Below are positions 48,061-60,452 of a stretch of 64,000 nucleotides of DNA, in pieces. The DNA comes from Sipunculus nudus (lineage: Eukaryota; Annelida; Sipuncula; Golfingiida; Sipunculidae). Position 1 is the first letter of the stretch. Each line of letters begins with the position of its first letter. Location: positions 68,846,676 to 68,910,675 of the forward strand of contig CM049316.1 of NCBI GenBank assembly GCA_026874595.1, written 5' to 3'. The position numbers were made by a program, and so were the translations under genes. The notes below the pieces were generated by a model. That model saw only the letters and a list, made by a program, of their open reading frames with translations. It was not told where the DNA came from and ran no database searches.

Positions 48061-50053
48061 CCAGAAAACAAAACACAAACGGCTGTTTATCGCCGTTACC
48101 GTATCTACCTACTGTTATTATCTACCTACATCTCATTATTCCAAGTTTTACAAAAGGTAAAAAGCAGTTATCAGCTCGGGAAGTTGAAACATCTCGCCAA
48201 ATAGCTTCCGTCCAGATATAAATAGAAAAGAGAATCGGTTTGATGAAAAACAGATGTGCTATGTTACAGGGAACTTTGCCAATTAATGTTATTTAGTCAT
48301 GAAGAGATGAAGCCAAGGATTTTAAGTTGTCTGCTGTGGATAAAATTATTTCTGTTTGTGCAGCACTTACTAATTTAGGTGATGGAATTGCGGTTTCACC
48401 TGGTCACAGCTGAAATGTATATTTGAATGTATATTTGATTTCCCGTTTTCATTTAATATATAATTCATATAATACCATTTATATTACAGGCAATATCTTG
48501 CTGAGCTTTTGTTGTATCCCTACTTAAATTTCAGGTTGCTACAGAGAGGGTTTGCTTTAGATTTACTATCATTTGACCATCTATTTAACCTTTTTTTTAA
48601 GTCTCAAGAAATCTATTACTCAGATGAAATTGAGAGATGAACCTAATACTGAATGTTTCTTGGCAAAACATAATGTGATAAAGAAACTGCATTTGAAGTT
48701 GTCACTACTTAAGCAATCTTTTAAAATAACAATATGCTAACTTTAAATAAATTGTGAATACTGAATTATAAAATTGTACCAAAACAAAATATAATATTAA
48801 ATAATAAAGAACAACAATACTAGTATGAATAAAATAATGCTTGTATAACAAGATAGTGTACACAGATCATATAATTCATATATGCACTTGCAGCATGTGT
48901 ACACATATAGTATGAACAGATACGTAAACCTGAACTTTAAGTGAGGTGAAATGCATAAGAATGCACAGGGTTATCAGTAAGCTGATAAGCACATAATCTT
49001 CCTGACCACAGACTTGTGACAAGACTGCAAAATCCTGTTATAAGAAAGAAAAACATTTTAGAAGTAAACCATAACCAAGACTTAAAGTGCACATATAGTA
49101 TAAACCTGTCAAGTTTGTCATGTAGCTGATAAAAAACATATCCCCAAATGTGTTTTGTACCTGCTTAAATAAAATTGCTGACATTTACCACCTACATTAC
49201 AGTTGTTCATTCAACAAGCAATGTTTAATAGACTATACGTTTTTGTTTCACAGAGGGACCAAACGCAGTACTTTCTTAGGACGACATAGAAACAGGAGGC
49301 TTTTGGGTCATGACGCTCAGCTGACTGGCATAGGATTATGGCCTTACCATCTCATCTATTACGCCTTATGATGATCCTGGTTTACATATTTTACAATACC
49401 AAGATCCTTAAGGAACAGTTTCCTTTTCAAGCATGATAAGGCATGAAACACCAAAAATGAATAAACACGAAATTTCAGCCTCACAATTATAAAGCCAACA
49501 ACAGTATTTTTTATGAATACCTATATTTGAATCCAAATAAAATGTATGTATTGTTCAATAAAATTGAACAAGTAAGCATTACGACTTTATAAACCGTATT
49601 TTTTAATAATTTTTTTATGATAGGTTTTTGATAATAATTTTATGTGATCAGGCCACATCATGATATTGAGTATTAAGATTTTTTTTTGCTAAACAGGTAA
49701 AATGCAAAATAACAAATGGAAATTTTATCTAAATTTAAAATTCTATTTTGTTGAAACAAATGTAAGAGGCTAGTTGGAGCTCAAAACTTGTAAATTTCTA
49801 CTTTGAGGAAAAACTTGTGTGTCAAAACCACTGCGTGCGGTTCATAAAACTGTGAAACTAGTTTTATAAGGGGGGGGGGAGTGGATTTTTGGCCAGACTG
49901 AGATATAGTTGCAAGTACGCCTAAGAGAGAGATATAAAGACATGTTACACGTACTTGTGTTTAATACTGTTGCTAGTTAGTTGCTGCTGTGATTATAAAC
50001 CCACGTCACTGACGTAAGTAATAATTAAGAGTAAGACCAGTGAAGTGACTCAC
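48061..50053. other. No gene seen; 5' side of the retroelement and AT-rich DNA
   Basis: I looked here for the element's 5' LTR and for further exons of the minus-strand gene at 50054-50267 and found neither. An inverted 'gggtcatgacgctcagctgactg' repeat end lies at about 49306-49327. A poly-G run lies at 49871. Confidence 0.45.
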
Positions 50054-50267
50054 CTGGGGTCTCGACCAGATATAAGTACACGTCAGACCATTCCACCTTT
50101 GGCCACTTGGTTGGTTCATTTATCCATGATCCTGCTGGCAGTTTGTAGGGACAGGTTGTCAGGCCTGAAGAATGGAGCTTCAGCTCGTACCTCGACTGAG
50201 CGGAGGGATCTAAGCTATCAAAATGCTGGAACGACATGACGGTAACACCGTAAAAATATATGACCAT
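50054..50267 (-). CDS. Probable first coding exon of an uncharacterised bivalve-type gene (SWIM/YqaJ-like family, tentative)
   Basis: The minus-strand frame runs from ATG at 50267 (or the second ATG at 50237) to a strong donor CAG|GTGAGT at 50054/50053, ending in phase 1. The product reads MSFQHFDSLDPSAQSRYELK, then TTCPYKLPAGSW and TKWPKVEWSDVYLYLVETPG. From memory, this pattern (F..LDP.....Y..KL...G...CPY.LP...W and WP...W.D.Y.YL..TP) occurs at the N-terminus of mollusc and cnidarian proteins with a SWIM zinc finger and YqaJ-type nuclease domain. That assignment is not certain. The remaining exons were not found. The LTR element at 42.6-48 kb may sit in its first intron. Confidence 0.5.
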
Positions 50268-50841
50268 TCCAAACGTGAGGTCATGTTAAAGACCACGTGA
50301 TATTGTTTTCACCGAGTTGGCTTATAGCTTGGGGAATTCCAACCGGAAGTGACGAGCCCGAGGATAGATATCATAGTCAAAAGTCCGTTTGTCGCGTTCG
50401 TTTACCTTTGCTCAATACGCTGCCTGAACCCCGTGTTGTGTATATACACGTCAGACCGTGTTTCACACAGATTAGCCCATATATTGTCGAGGAGGTCACT
50501 TCCAAGTCGAAGAGATAGCTGGATAGCTGCATATTGAAAAACTGGACCAATCCAAAGTGGTGCAATGTTTCATCGCAAAGCGAAACGTTGTCTGCTAGGC
50601 GTAATATATTCTATCAAATGAAATCCTTTTATTGGATTCTGGGCTTTGTTGTTAAAATCTCGACAAATCTTCAGGTCTTGCCACAGAACTAAGAGGATAT
50701 CCGATCTGTTTAGATTGTCGGGATTATCAGTGGCGCACAGGGGGTCTTGCTTAAAGGTACTGTGCCATATATGTAAACACAACAACTTTGTGGATTCGTT
50801 GAGGTTGTCCGACCTGCCAGGTTATTTATTTGCTCGGAACA
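50268..50841. promoter_or_regulatory. Divergent intergenic region
   Basis: The 574 bp between the start codons of the minus-strand exon (50267) and the plus-strand B-box gene (50842) must hold both 5'UTRs and promoters if both genes are real. I see no clear TATA box. Confidence 0.35.
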
Positions 50842-51549
50842 ATGAAGGCCGCTACAGACAAACACGTTCGGTATCCTTACTGTTTCTATTGTAACAAAGT
50901 TGGTAAGGAAACCAGGGCTATCAGTCAATGCATGAATTGCCGCAGGTACCTGTGCAAAGTTTGCCTTGATAAACACCATGAGAAGCCACAATTTTCAAAC
51001 CATGTAATTGTTACATTAAGGAACGAAAAGGAGGAACTATGTTCAAAACATGATGAGACAGTTCTGTATGTCTGTAGAGCTTGTACTCCTGCTCGTTTAC
51101 TTTGCGATGTTTGTATGGTTCTTGATGACGAATGTCATACCCCCGAGGGATTTATGGACTATGCATCGGCAGTTTCGGAAATGGAATCTCAGCTCGAGTC
51201 ACATATCCACCAAACGATGGATGTAGATGATAAAGTATCAAAAGTGGAATCCATAGAGAAAACACTGACACAGCAAGTAGAGGAAAATGCTGATGCTTTT
51301 ATTAAGTGTATAGAAGCAACCAAAATTGAAATTGTCTCTAAGATAAAGAGGTGCTTTGACGTGCAGTCATTGAAGGTTGCAGCTAAACGCGCCAAAGAAG
51401 CAAAACTGAAGGCACAAGAGTTGCTTGGGAAAGGAAAGAAAAAAATGAATGAACTCAGCGAAACTGCGGGGCTAAGCAGGTACACATTACAGCAACTGTC
51501 CAAAGAGGAAGAGCGGGCCCTCAATGTTGATATTAATCAGTTTCACAAG
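50842..51549 (+). CDS. TRIM-like protein, RING-less double B-box plus coiled coil, first exon
   Basis: ATG at 50842 opens 236 codons to a donor-like AAG|GTAGCT at 51549/51550. If that donor is unused, the frame stops at 51564. Residues about 10-50 are a first B-box (YCFYCNKVG...CMNCRRYLCKVCLDKHH). Residues about 65-105 are a second B-box (ELCSKHDETVLYVCRAC, LLCDVC, then DECHTPEGF). Zinc-ligand Cys/His spacing is complete in both. The rest is a long coiled coil with many E/K. There is no RING upstream of the first B-box, so it is a TRIM relative without its own E3 module, or an E3 lacking that exon. Molluscs have many such proteins with immune or signalling roles. No stops or frame breaks are seen. 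Confidence 0.85.
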
Positions 51550-51987
51550 GTAGCTACCATTTAATGTTAATCAGACATGCTTTAAACCACATGGACCTAA
51601 TGATAAATTTACAGCACTGGTCTTAAGCGTACTGCATTCAATGTTTGAATTCTCTTTGATATTTTATTGTAAGAGGTTGTGTTAATCTTTATATTTAGAA
51701 GTTGTGTTTAATTAACATATGTTTTACATTCTCAAACTTCATGTAAACGTCATGAATTGTCTAACCCATCAACTTCGTCATTTTGGAGTTACAAGGAAGC
51801 ATGAGTTTTTACAATCCTTGAAACGTTCAATCTTTTCATATAATCCTGTAATTGATATCTTTTAGAATTGTTCAAAGGGGGTAATCCGGAGATATATTTT
51901 AGACAGCCTGTTGTTGATTAAAAATAAGCTGTTTTAATGTTTTAAGGTTTAAGTTTAATGATGACGATATGTTTAAATATTTAATAG

Positions 51988-52060
51988 GAAGAAAAGGCAT
52001 TTGCTGGTTTTGATGGAGCATACATGAAGTTCAGGTTATTTGATTTTCCAACAAAGATCG
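51988..52060 (+). CDS. Second exon of the B-box gene (predicted)
   Basis: It is bounded by TTAATAG and ATCG|GTGAGT. It begins in phase 0, matching the end of exon 1, and ends in phase 1. It encodes EEKAFAGFDGAYMKFRLFDF followed by PTKI. The donor is strong and the acceptor tract weak. The C-terminal domain of the protein should follow in further exons, which I could not locate before 57 kb. Confidence 0.5.
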
Positions 52061-53034
52061 GTGAGTTTGCATGTAACTGTACATCGATCCAATCATTTGG
52101 AAAAAAAATCGGTCTAATTTCGTACTGATTATTATTCAGTAACTTATACTGTTTAATTTATTAATGTCTTTAGATTGAAATGATGCATAGATGCCATGTC
52201 AAGGCTATTTTCTGAATTATATCCTCAACAGTTCCATAATATTGAAACCCATTTAATATTTCTTAATTGAGAAAAGTAATATGTGACTAGCATGCGGAGT
52301 TTTTACTGAAATCAGCAGTGCTATAGAAAGCTTTTTATATCATTACTGATGACTCTCGGAATGGGAGATACCTTTGTCTATTATGAATCCATTTAGCATT
52401 GCAAATCCTACCCCCGGAGGTGCAAAGTATACAGGGTTTGGTATGGCGTGCAGAGCTTTATTAAGAATTGTGAGTGTATTAGTATATTAGTATTTTAAGC
52501 ACTGAAAGTTGGACGTGTTAATATTTAAGGTAGATGAACAATAATTGGAATTAAGATTCAAATAAAGTTGGTAATAATTCATAAAAAAATTATTATAATT
52601 AAGACTACTATGAAAAAAGGTCTTCCAAAAGGACATACTTTTTATTGTTCCATACAGTTCAATACCATATATAGGCATTTCCGAGAACAAGCCTCAGAGG
52701 AAACGTGGTACCAATGTCAATTATTATATAGACTAAAATAGTTGACATTAACTAAATTAACAGCTCTCAGGGAAGAAATTATATATATGATTTGTCTCTA
52801 GACTGGAAAGAATTATTAGTGCATAAAACATACCACACATAGGTGATAAAATGCACAACGACCGACTGGTATCATACACAACGAGGTGATCGTCAGTACA
52901 ACCTGTTACCGTATAGATAAACTAATGTTCTTCTCTTGGTCCGTCACCAATATTTAATAATTGCAATCAGCATGGAATATTATTAAGCTTATACACTGTT
53001 CTTGTCGCTGTACATTTTGTAATATACCTATTGT
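52061..53034. other. No gene seen
   Basis: AT-rich sequence downstream of the last recognised B-box exon. No further exon was identified. Confidence 0.45.
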
Positions 53035-53360
53035 CACACGAGTTAAATTCTCAGCCGATCTGTGGTGAGATAAATCAAGGTCGGTACCACCTAGGGGAGC
53101 ATCTGCATTTTTAATGGGAAGGCTGTATGCTCTTGTTATGACCAAGCAAAGGACCGGCAGGTGCGGTAGCCATCGGAGTTGGCTGATACAATTTCACAAG
53201 GATAAGAAACAAGATAACAGGAAGCAATTGCTGCCGCTGTTTCATATAGTCAGGAACTGAAACAAAATCCGCAAAGGTACAAAATTAGGTTAGTTCAGCA
53301 TATATAATTAATTCCGTTTCCTCTACCAAAAATCTAAAGAACAAAAATCAAACTACGCTG
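53035..53360 (+). mobile_element. Degenerate SINE copy
   Basis: It matches the SINE at 36400-36842 from its B-box region onward: 'aattctcagccga', 'tcaaggtcggtacc', 'taatgggaaggct', 'ggaccggcaggtgcggtag' and 'cctctaccaaaaat'. The head is eroded and the A-rich tail short. Confidence 0.8.
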
Positions 53361-55140
53361 GTTTAATATCACACTAATTATGTACAGTCAATAACTGACA
53401 GCTACGCCATCTTGCGACCCCTTTTAATACTCAGGGTGGGTCTTTAAGCAAGAATGTAGTGAAAATAGGGCACTAAAGTACTAGGCTAAATAAATAATCA
53501 TATTTTAAATGCGTCTAATATGTGCCAAATTGATGGTTTAATAAACATTGGAAATCTACGGAAAAAAACGTATTTTATGATAGAATAATGATAACAAGAT
53601 TATCTGAATGCTGCAGACTGACCTTTTTAAATGATGGTTACATTTTTGTTTGCATAGAAACACATATGCTCCTATACGTACATACATACCCTCACATATC
53701 CACAAGCATTCAGAAATATTTACATATGTTATGTGTATTGTTTGCTGCAAATGTTAAAGGAAGCTAAGGAAAACTAATAAGAACAATAATTTGAACATTT
53801 CTACAACAATAAATGTGTTTATTCTACGCATGAATGGCTGAACATTTTCGGGGATGCGGACGCATAAGGTGATACGGTGTTGTTTTTCCGTAAAGGGTTA
53901 GTTTATCGAATATTACAAACTTACGCAAGTTTTTGATACATGCTTATACTAAGAAACAATAATTCAGATTTTGTTTTAATAAACAAACAGTACATGTATG
54001 CACACACAAGACAAGGTCACTTAAGTAACTTTAGAAAGAATAGCACAATATATAACTGACACTTTTGAAAAATAAGTGCATCACTGTAAAGACAACTAGA
54101 AGAAGAAAAAAAATAATATATACATATATGTAAAGATAAAAGAATAGAATACACAGTAATACCTCACGCATGTTTTACCTTTTTTCTGACTTAAGTTAAT
54201 TTAGTTATTATCTCTTGTTTATAAACATATATATATATACATATAATTTAATATTAATGTCTAACTTTATTTGTTACATTTCCTCCTCCACTCTTGTCCT
54301 TTGCTAAGTGAATTTCTGTATTTCAGTCTCCCCCGTCAAACTATTTCGATTAGGTTTATTTTTTCTAATTTCCGTAATATCTGATGAATAAATTAATTTT
54401 TGTCATTATTTGAGGCATAAATATTAGCCACTGTCATATAGACATCTGTAATAGTACAGTCTTTCAAAATAAATCGACAATTTACATCAGTGTCTTTTGC
54501 TTGTACATGATTTTAATTAGCATTCGGATACCTTTTGAGTTACTTTTACTATGGCTGCAGATCATTGTATGCATCTATTCTGCAAGCCTTTGCTTTTCTG
54601 TTCTTTGTATACTAGAATGTCTATATAGTCCACGGGATACATCGGTTTAATTGCAAAATTTTATAGTTAATCTAAGATTATTTGCCATTGTAGTATACTA
54701 GGAGGCATTTCCTCTATATGGTATATAGATATTGAATATTTATGACAACTGTTGTCTCACGTGAGCTACAGTGACATTTCTTTGTCGTATCTCAGGAGTC
54801 AGGGATAGAATTTTTGGCCCACTGAGGTTTGTTGACATTTACCTTGGAGACCATCTCGCGGACTGTGCTACCAGTCTATGGATTATGCATTCCATGATTG
54901 TTTAGATTATATCCGTTTTTAATTCAGAACAATCACCACAACTATTATTCTAAGCACTACACTCTTCTAGTTCTAAAAAACAGCACCTGAAACAAAGAAG
55001 TGGAGATTTCAGGGACTACATCAATAGTAATATGTTATTGAATTGTAATGACTATAATAGTACTGCCGAGTAGTCTATATCCATTCAAGACACAATAAAA
55101 TCATGTAATAATATGAAATAATGTATAATATTATCAAATA
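53361..55140. other. No gene seen
   Basis: AT-rich sequence without convincing frames. Confidence 0.5.
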
Positions 55141-55149
55141 AATAGTAAA

Positions 55150-55440
55150 GCTACTTGTTAAACTGTATTTTGAGGGAGAACTATGAGATTTTCATCAAAA
55201 ATATAATTTCTGTCTTGGGGGTTAAGTGACCTTAAACTTGACCTGTGACTTTGACCTTCACCTCCGATGGTCATGAAACTCTGCCTATTATATCGGCCAT
55301 GCTTAAAAATAGAACTAGATACCATGATTGTCCAAATTTGCCAAGGAATTCCAGATATTTTGTAATCCGAAGGTTGCACGACATGATTGCGGCAAACCAC
55401 CGATAAAGTGGTAGGGGTTGATTTTTTTAGCTGCATGGCC
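55150..55440. repeat. Repeat with clustered AGGTCA-type half-sites
   Basis: Four TGACC-type half-sites, some changed by one base, lie within about 40 bp near 55228-55262 (TGACCTTAAACTTGACCTGT then GACTTTGACCTTCACC). The surrounding text resembles interspersed repeats elsewhere in the window. Confidence 0.4.
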
Positions 55441-55984
55441 GGACTACCAGCTGTGCAACTTAAGACTCATTTTCTAATAAAACAAAGTACACTATAATGA
55501 AAAATAGACCTAAGATTAACGATAAAATCTTGAAATTATATCGATGTATCCCGGGGACTAATATGTTTCCTGGATCATAATGATTGAATTTTTCATGTTC
55601 TGCAACTAATAAAATAATTATCTCCTCTCTTTGTAAATAGCCAGACCCCTTGCATTAATTGAGTATATTACACTGTCACCCATACTTGGTTTATTTTATA
55701 GCATCTGTTGTGAAAGTTTTCATCTTTGTGCCATATCGAATTAATATTTATGTAAGTGAAACAGTATATATTGCAGGTTGTCACTGTCCTTGTGAAATCT
55801 GTGTCTTAACATATATTTTAAATTAAAAACAAAGTACTGTCTTTCCATTGTAACTGAAAGTCAATAAATACATTTTCTGAAAATTAACCCTCGGGTATAT
55901 GTATGTTACAACTAATGCAGTCTAATGAAAGTTTTTACTAAACAATTATAAAAAGAATAAAGATATTGCTTCCTATGTCTATGA

Positions 55985-56320
55985 GACGATGTGTCGACTC
56001 AGACAACTGGTCTGGTCTGCCCGCCGGTTAAGGCTTTCACCGTAAGGTTGATCATTCTTCACACAGAGAATGTATTTATCAATGTCAAGAATGCTCTATA
56101 TGTTTTTGTCCCTGTAGGAAGGTTCATCGATGTACTTGAAGCGCCCTCTGTTGTTTTCTTGTCCATGCGACTGGTCCGATTTCCGAATGTTTACGAAGAT
56201 GCATTCCCGCTTAACACTTTAACGGTGTACCCTGGTCTCTTTTGTCTTGGAGCTAGGGATCGAACTTGATACCTAAAAATGGCATGCTTCACAGCAAAAC
56301 AACTGCCCTCGCAAAAAACT
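55985..56320 (-). mobile_element. Second SINE-like element (tentative)
   Basis: On the minus strand, a tRNA-like head carries a B-box-like CAAGTTCGATCCCTAGC (about 56252-56268). An upstream GCAGTTGTTTTGC segment sits where an A-box would lie. The body differs from the SINE at 36.4 kb. The 92-codon plus-strand open frame here is not a gene. Confidence 0.35.
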
Positions 56321-57179
56321 ATCTTAGTTTTCCCCACTATTATCAAAGATCATTCTCGTTTTTCTTTTGTAGTGAATCGCCGTAAGGTCTTTGACAAACC
56401 GTATTTCTCGGGTCAGAACCTCTTAACTGCGTTTTGTTTTTAGGTTTCGGTCAGACCTTTCATGGAGCCTTTGAGTTCAGTTCTGTGACTGCATCTTTTT
56501 CTAGTTCACCCAATAACTTTCTTAACACTATATTTTTTTGTCACAATTTCTTTACTGTCCTCCTTCCTTGATTCTTCCTGCATTCCTTACACCCTGATAT
56601 TCCACTCTCTATTCCGGCGTTCTGCTTTGTTTATTTCTTTAGGCTACTGTCTCGGCAGCTCTTTAAGTGCCCTATCCTTTCCGTAGATTTTCCTTCTTTG
56701 GCTCATATACTTCTTTTTGAAATTCTTTTTTTCTGGATTAATTATTTTCTTTGTAAGTTTGCAGTTTATCTAATGTAATACTGATTGTTTCTACACTAGT
56801 TTCAACTTCTTTAATTCGATATTTCATATGCACATATTCTTGTGATAGTGATGTTAATTTTGATGAAATGTCTCTTTTAAAAGCACTTATTTTTTTCCCA
56901 GTGCTGTTTGTCAGTTCCGTACAATCTCCTTTAAAATAGATCATAATCACTTACTGGCTGTAACATTTTCATTTTTATGCTAATCAAAGGGTTATTCCGA
57001 GAAATATCACTACTTTGACAGTAGTAGTACTGCATTATATATCTGGCCATGGCTGATATTTACTTTTGCTAATTAACTGGCAAACATTTGGTGAAATGTG
57101 AAAATGTTTCTAGACAAACAATCAGAACTTATTAGAAGGTATAAACATGCTTTCCATGGTTCTGTTTAAAATGGTCAGT

Positions 57180-57208
57180 TTGAATGAATGAATGAATGAA
57201 TAAATGAA
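57180..57208 (-). repeat. (TTCA)n 3' tail of the LINE
   Basis: The plus strand reads TGAATGAATGAATGAATGAA then TAAATGAAT. Tetranucleotide tails of this kind end many CR1-group elements. Orientation and position fit the minus-strand LINE. Confidence 0.7.
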
Positions 57209-57949
57209 TATTTTATTCAGAAATATAAGGCTCAGGCCCAAAGTTCCATATGTACATATATCACATGTAATAAAACAAAATATACGTTTACAAACTTAAA
57301 ATAACGTAACAAAAATAAAAAAGGACAAAGGAAAGAAAATTAGTAAACACGTGATTATACATGATATATGCAGTCCAAAATATAAACAAAAGAAAATCAT
57401 CATGTAGAGGTCATTTCAACCATATACATGTATATGCATATATTTTTTATATAAACACAAAAGAATATTACGTATAACAATCAATAAATACACATATGCA
57501 TGTACATACATAAATATTCCCATATATACACAAACATATCTACAATGTGTCTATATTAATACAATTCTAAGTGAAGATTTACATGTTCTCTGTGTATGAT
57601 TTACTTAATATTTAGATATACATATATAATATGATTTAAATATTGTACCACTCAGCATTCCAAGGACACGTATTGAACATCGCTTACCGCAAATGGTCCA
57701 CGTGGTAAGCTTGCGATGCGGGTTCCAGCAGTGCCGAACCACATTACCTTATTAAGTGTTATATATCCATACATACACATACACATATATGCATAAACAT
57801 ATACATGTATCTATACGTATACACATTTTGTATACATAGTCTCATTCATATATTCAACTTTATAACCAAACAAGACAAGTAATCAAACAAGTATTTAAGA
57901 CAGATATACTATTTAATTTTGTTATTAAAATACAATTGAGTTATTTCTC

Positions 57950-58279
57950 TTTTAGAAGGCATATTGTACATATGCTGCTAGACTATTAATAACAGTAGGA
58001 TTTTTATTTGAAATGAGATATAAAAGAAAATCTGTCAGATAGAAAGGTAAATATCTCTCAGTTCATTGTATAAAGGACTTTTTATAATGAAATAATATTC
58101 GTTTTTACTACAGATTTTATGTGTTTGAAATAATAATTACAAGTTCTTGGTGTCCAATGTATATTTTCATGTCTTCCTTTCTCAATTAGTATATTATGTG
58201 AAGAGCATCTTAACCGAGATAAACTAATCTTATGACTATTATTTTAACAACATTTAATCACAGTTCCATAGAAAGAAGC
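57950..58279 (-). pseudogene. LINE ORF2 C-terminal region
   Basis: The minus strand reads KNNSHKISLSRLRCSSHNIL then IEKGRHENIHWTPRTCNYY. It continues, with stops, through a decayed 'PLYNELR'-type segment. This is the common C-terminal part of CR1/Jockey-type ORF2 (…LSSHNL.IE.GRH.NIPR..R.C..C…). Several stops mark it as dead. Confidence 0.72.
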
Positions 58280-58280
58280 G

Positions 58281-58370
58281 ATTTAACACTGTCGCTGCCT
58301 ATGACGAGTATAGTCGTCATATTTTCTGATTCCCCTAGTGCCTATGACGGGTATACTCGTCATGTATTTA
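58281..58370 (+). repeat. piggyBac-like terminus (tentative)
   Basis: TTAACACTGTCGCTGCC is followed by two hairpin-forming repeats, TGACGAGTATAGTCGTCA and TGACGGGTATACTCGTCA. A TTAA border with such subterminal palindromes fits piggyBac-type ends. The partner end was not found. Confidence 0.35.
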
Positions 58371-59136
58371 TCAGCAATTTTCAGAAAGAAATCTCCTAAA
58401 TTTATAAACACTTCGCAGATGAGTAGTAGTATATTTATAAATTGCGCGTACCACATGCCTGACACACAGATCAGCAGGGTATATTTATAGATAGTTATAT
58501 GCATGTGTAAGATCCTTTGCCAAGAAGTGCATGTTAATTGTAAAATTCTGAAAGCAACTCAGACGATCACATGTGGAACATGTTGGCCCTTTAGTATACC
58601 GGCAATGCCAACCGCACCTTGGAATTCATCACAGGCAGACCCGACGTAAGACTATCAGACAATTTATAATATAGTATTTTATCATGAGCCATGGAGTTGA
58701 TCATATTAGGTTACACTTTGATCACTCCCAATTTTCGTATAATTCCCAGCTTCGTTGGACATTGACAATGACGAGGTTCATTGCATCATGCTGTCGTCTC
58801 GTTATGTAAATAACTCTATGACTGTGTGTAATATAAGATAATTCAATTTTGAGAATTATATTGATTGGTAGAATAAGTTTGTTCGTAATGAAAGGCAACA
58901 TTTTTTTTTGCAGTAAAAATACAAGTTTGTAAAATGAAGGGAAAATTAAGCTCAAGTAAAGAGCGGGTTCCGTCACGCATGATTTGACCTACTACATTAT
59001 CCGTGTGCCATCTTTCCACACGTGTAATTGGTATGTTTATAGCAAAGATAAACCAGAACGAGACGCAAACCCTGCGTGTTCTACCAGATCGATAAAGTGA
59101 CATCAGAAATCTGATGATCATACATGATTATAACTA

Positions 59137-60450
59137 CTGTAGATTCAGATAATATCGTGGGCTTAAAATTTCGTGGTTTTTGTACAAAACGCATATCGTG
59201 GGGTATTTGAATTCGTGGAAAGACAAAGAAAACTTTAGAAAATTATGGTTATTAATACCTCCATGTGCGCAAGGAAGACGAGCCTGATGTACACAGGTGG
59301 TTTGGCGCAGATGCTTATCGCACTGTGTGCCTGTACCGCGGTCAATCAAGTCAGTGTTGAACAAACATGCTCCGCCCGACCTGAGCCTAACAAAGAATTA
59401 ATCAGCCGTGACCGACACGTGCCGGGCGATACATCGGCTGTTAGTTGTAACACCCGATACATCGGCTATCAGTTATAACACCCGATCACACCACGTTAAC
59501 AGAAAACGTAAATCATCACTTGACCGGAGGAAAAAAATAAACGGGACCGTCCACATGAAGGTTTTTAACTTTTTTTTATCTAGGCGCTAGTCACATGTGG
59601 CGCCTGTAAATCCCTGACGGGGCGGTGAGACAAGACACGGTTCGTTCGTCATTCATCATGTCAGCTATATTTGGAGATTATAAAGAAATAATTTGCCTAA
59701 TAGTATTCAGTGGCGCTTACTTACGCTAACATATATATGTACCACTATCGGCAATATTCGGAAAAAGTACCGCCTTATTCGGAATAAGTGCAGTGCTCTT
59801 TCGCGTCCCGCAGTAATCGCGGAAATGCAAATGAGTTTACACGGCCCTTGTATTTTAGACCAATAGGTAGCGCAAGTCTCGTTTAATATCTATTGAAAGA
59901 AGGTTGAAAAGGCCGGTTCCGAAAAAGCCGTGCCTCGGTAGCTATGGTTACGAACATTGGAACTTGTGTACCGTTCTTGGCGTGTCAGAACTACCGCTTT
60001 GCTCGACAGAAATGTAGTATTGTTCTTGAATTTTTCATCCGAAATGCTGATAAGAAGAAAATACATTTTCAGTTTAAATTATACTTTGATATTGTTTTAT
60101 TGTAAAGATATCAGGGGGCCGTGTTCGTACGATATTATAGGGGAAATAATTTAATTGACAAAAGAATATTTATAAATCCCGTATTTTTATAGTAATTTAC
60201 GAAAAGCAATTCAGTGCATTTAATGATTGTATCAAAAACAATCATAAAAAAGTAATAAACAATTTTTGTATCTTTATTGAAAATTCAGCCAGCGTAACAA
60301 TTATAAATATATAAGTCGACCACCAGCTTCCGTTGAGATACCGTATATCCCCTGACCGTGTGATTTTTTGATCGTTGGAATCATGAATTCGTGGATTATC
60401 TTGAAAAAACCACGAAAATAAAATCTCAACTAATATTTCTGAATCTACAG
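59137..60450. mobile_element. 1.3-kb non-autonomous TIR DNA transposon with TA borders
   Basis: CTGTAGATTCAGA starts the left end (59137), and its inverse ends the right (60450). TA flanks both (59135-59136, 60451-60452). The 'attcgtgg' and 'ccacgaaa' phrases also mirror each other near the two ends. No transposase frame is present. Inside lies a short direct repeat of 'cccgatacatcggct' (about 59427-59470). Confidence 0.75.
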
Positions 60451-60452
60451 TA

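Larger units (their letters stand above)
58281..60452. mobile_element. Composite insertion inside the LINE
   Basis: LINE coding text stops at RLETYSV (about 60453) and resumes at SLLSMEL (about 58279), one to two codons later in the usual order. The 2.17 kb between is foreign. Its left end starts at TTAA with CACTGTCGCTGCC and a short hairpin, like a piggyBac-type end. Its right part is a 1.3-kb TIR element. The two were probably inserted one into or beside the other. Confidence 0.65.

Noticed and set aside
48041-48062. Primer-binding site starting TGGGTGACC on the minus strand
   Set aside because: There is no CA-ended LTR directly before it and I could not match it confidently to a tRNA 3' end.
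55991-56269. 92-codon plus-strand open frame
   Set aside because: It overlaps a tRNA-like SINE head on the other strand and has no protein-family features.
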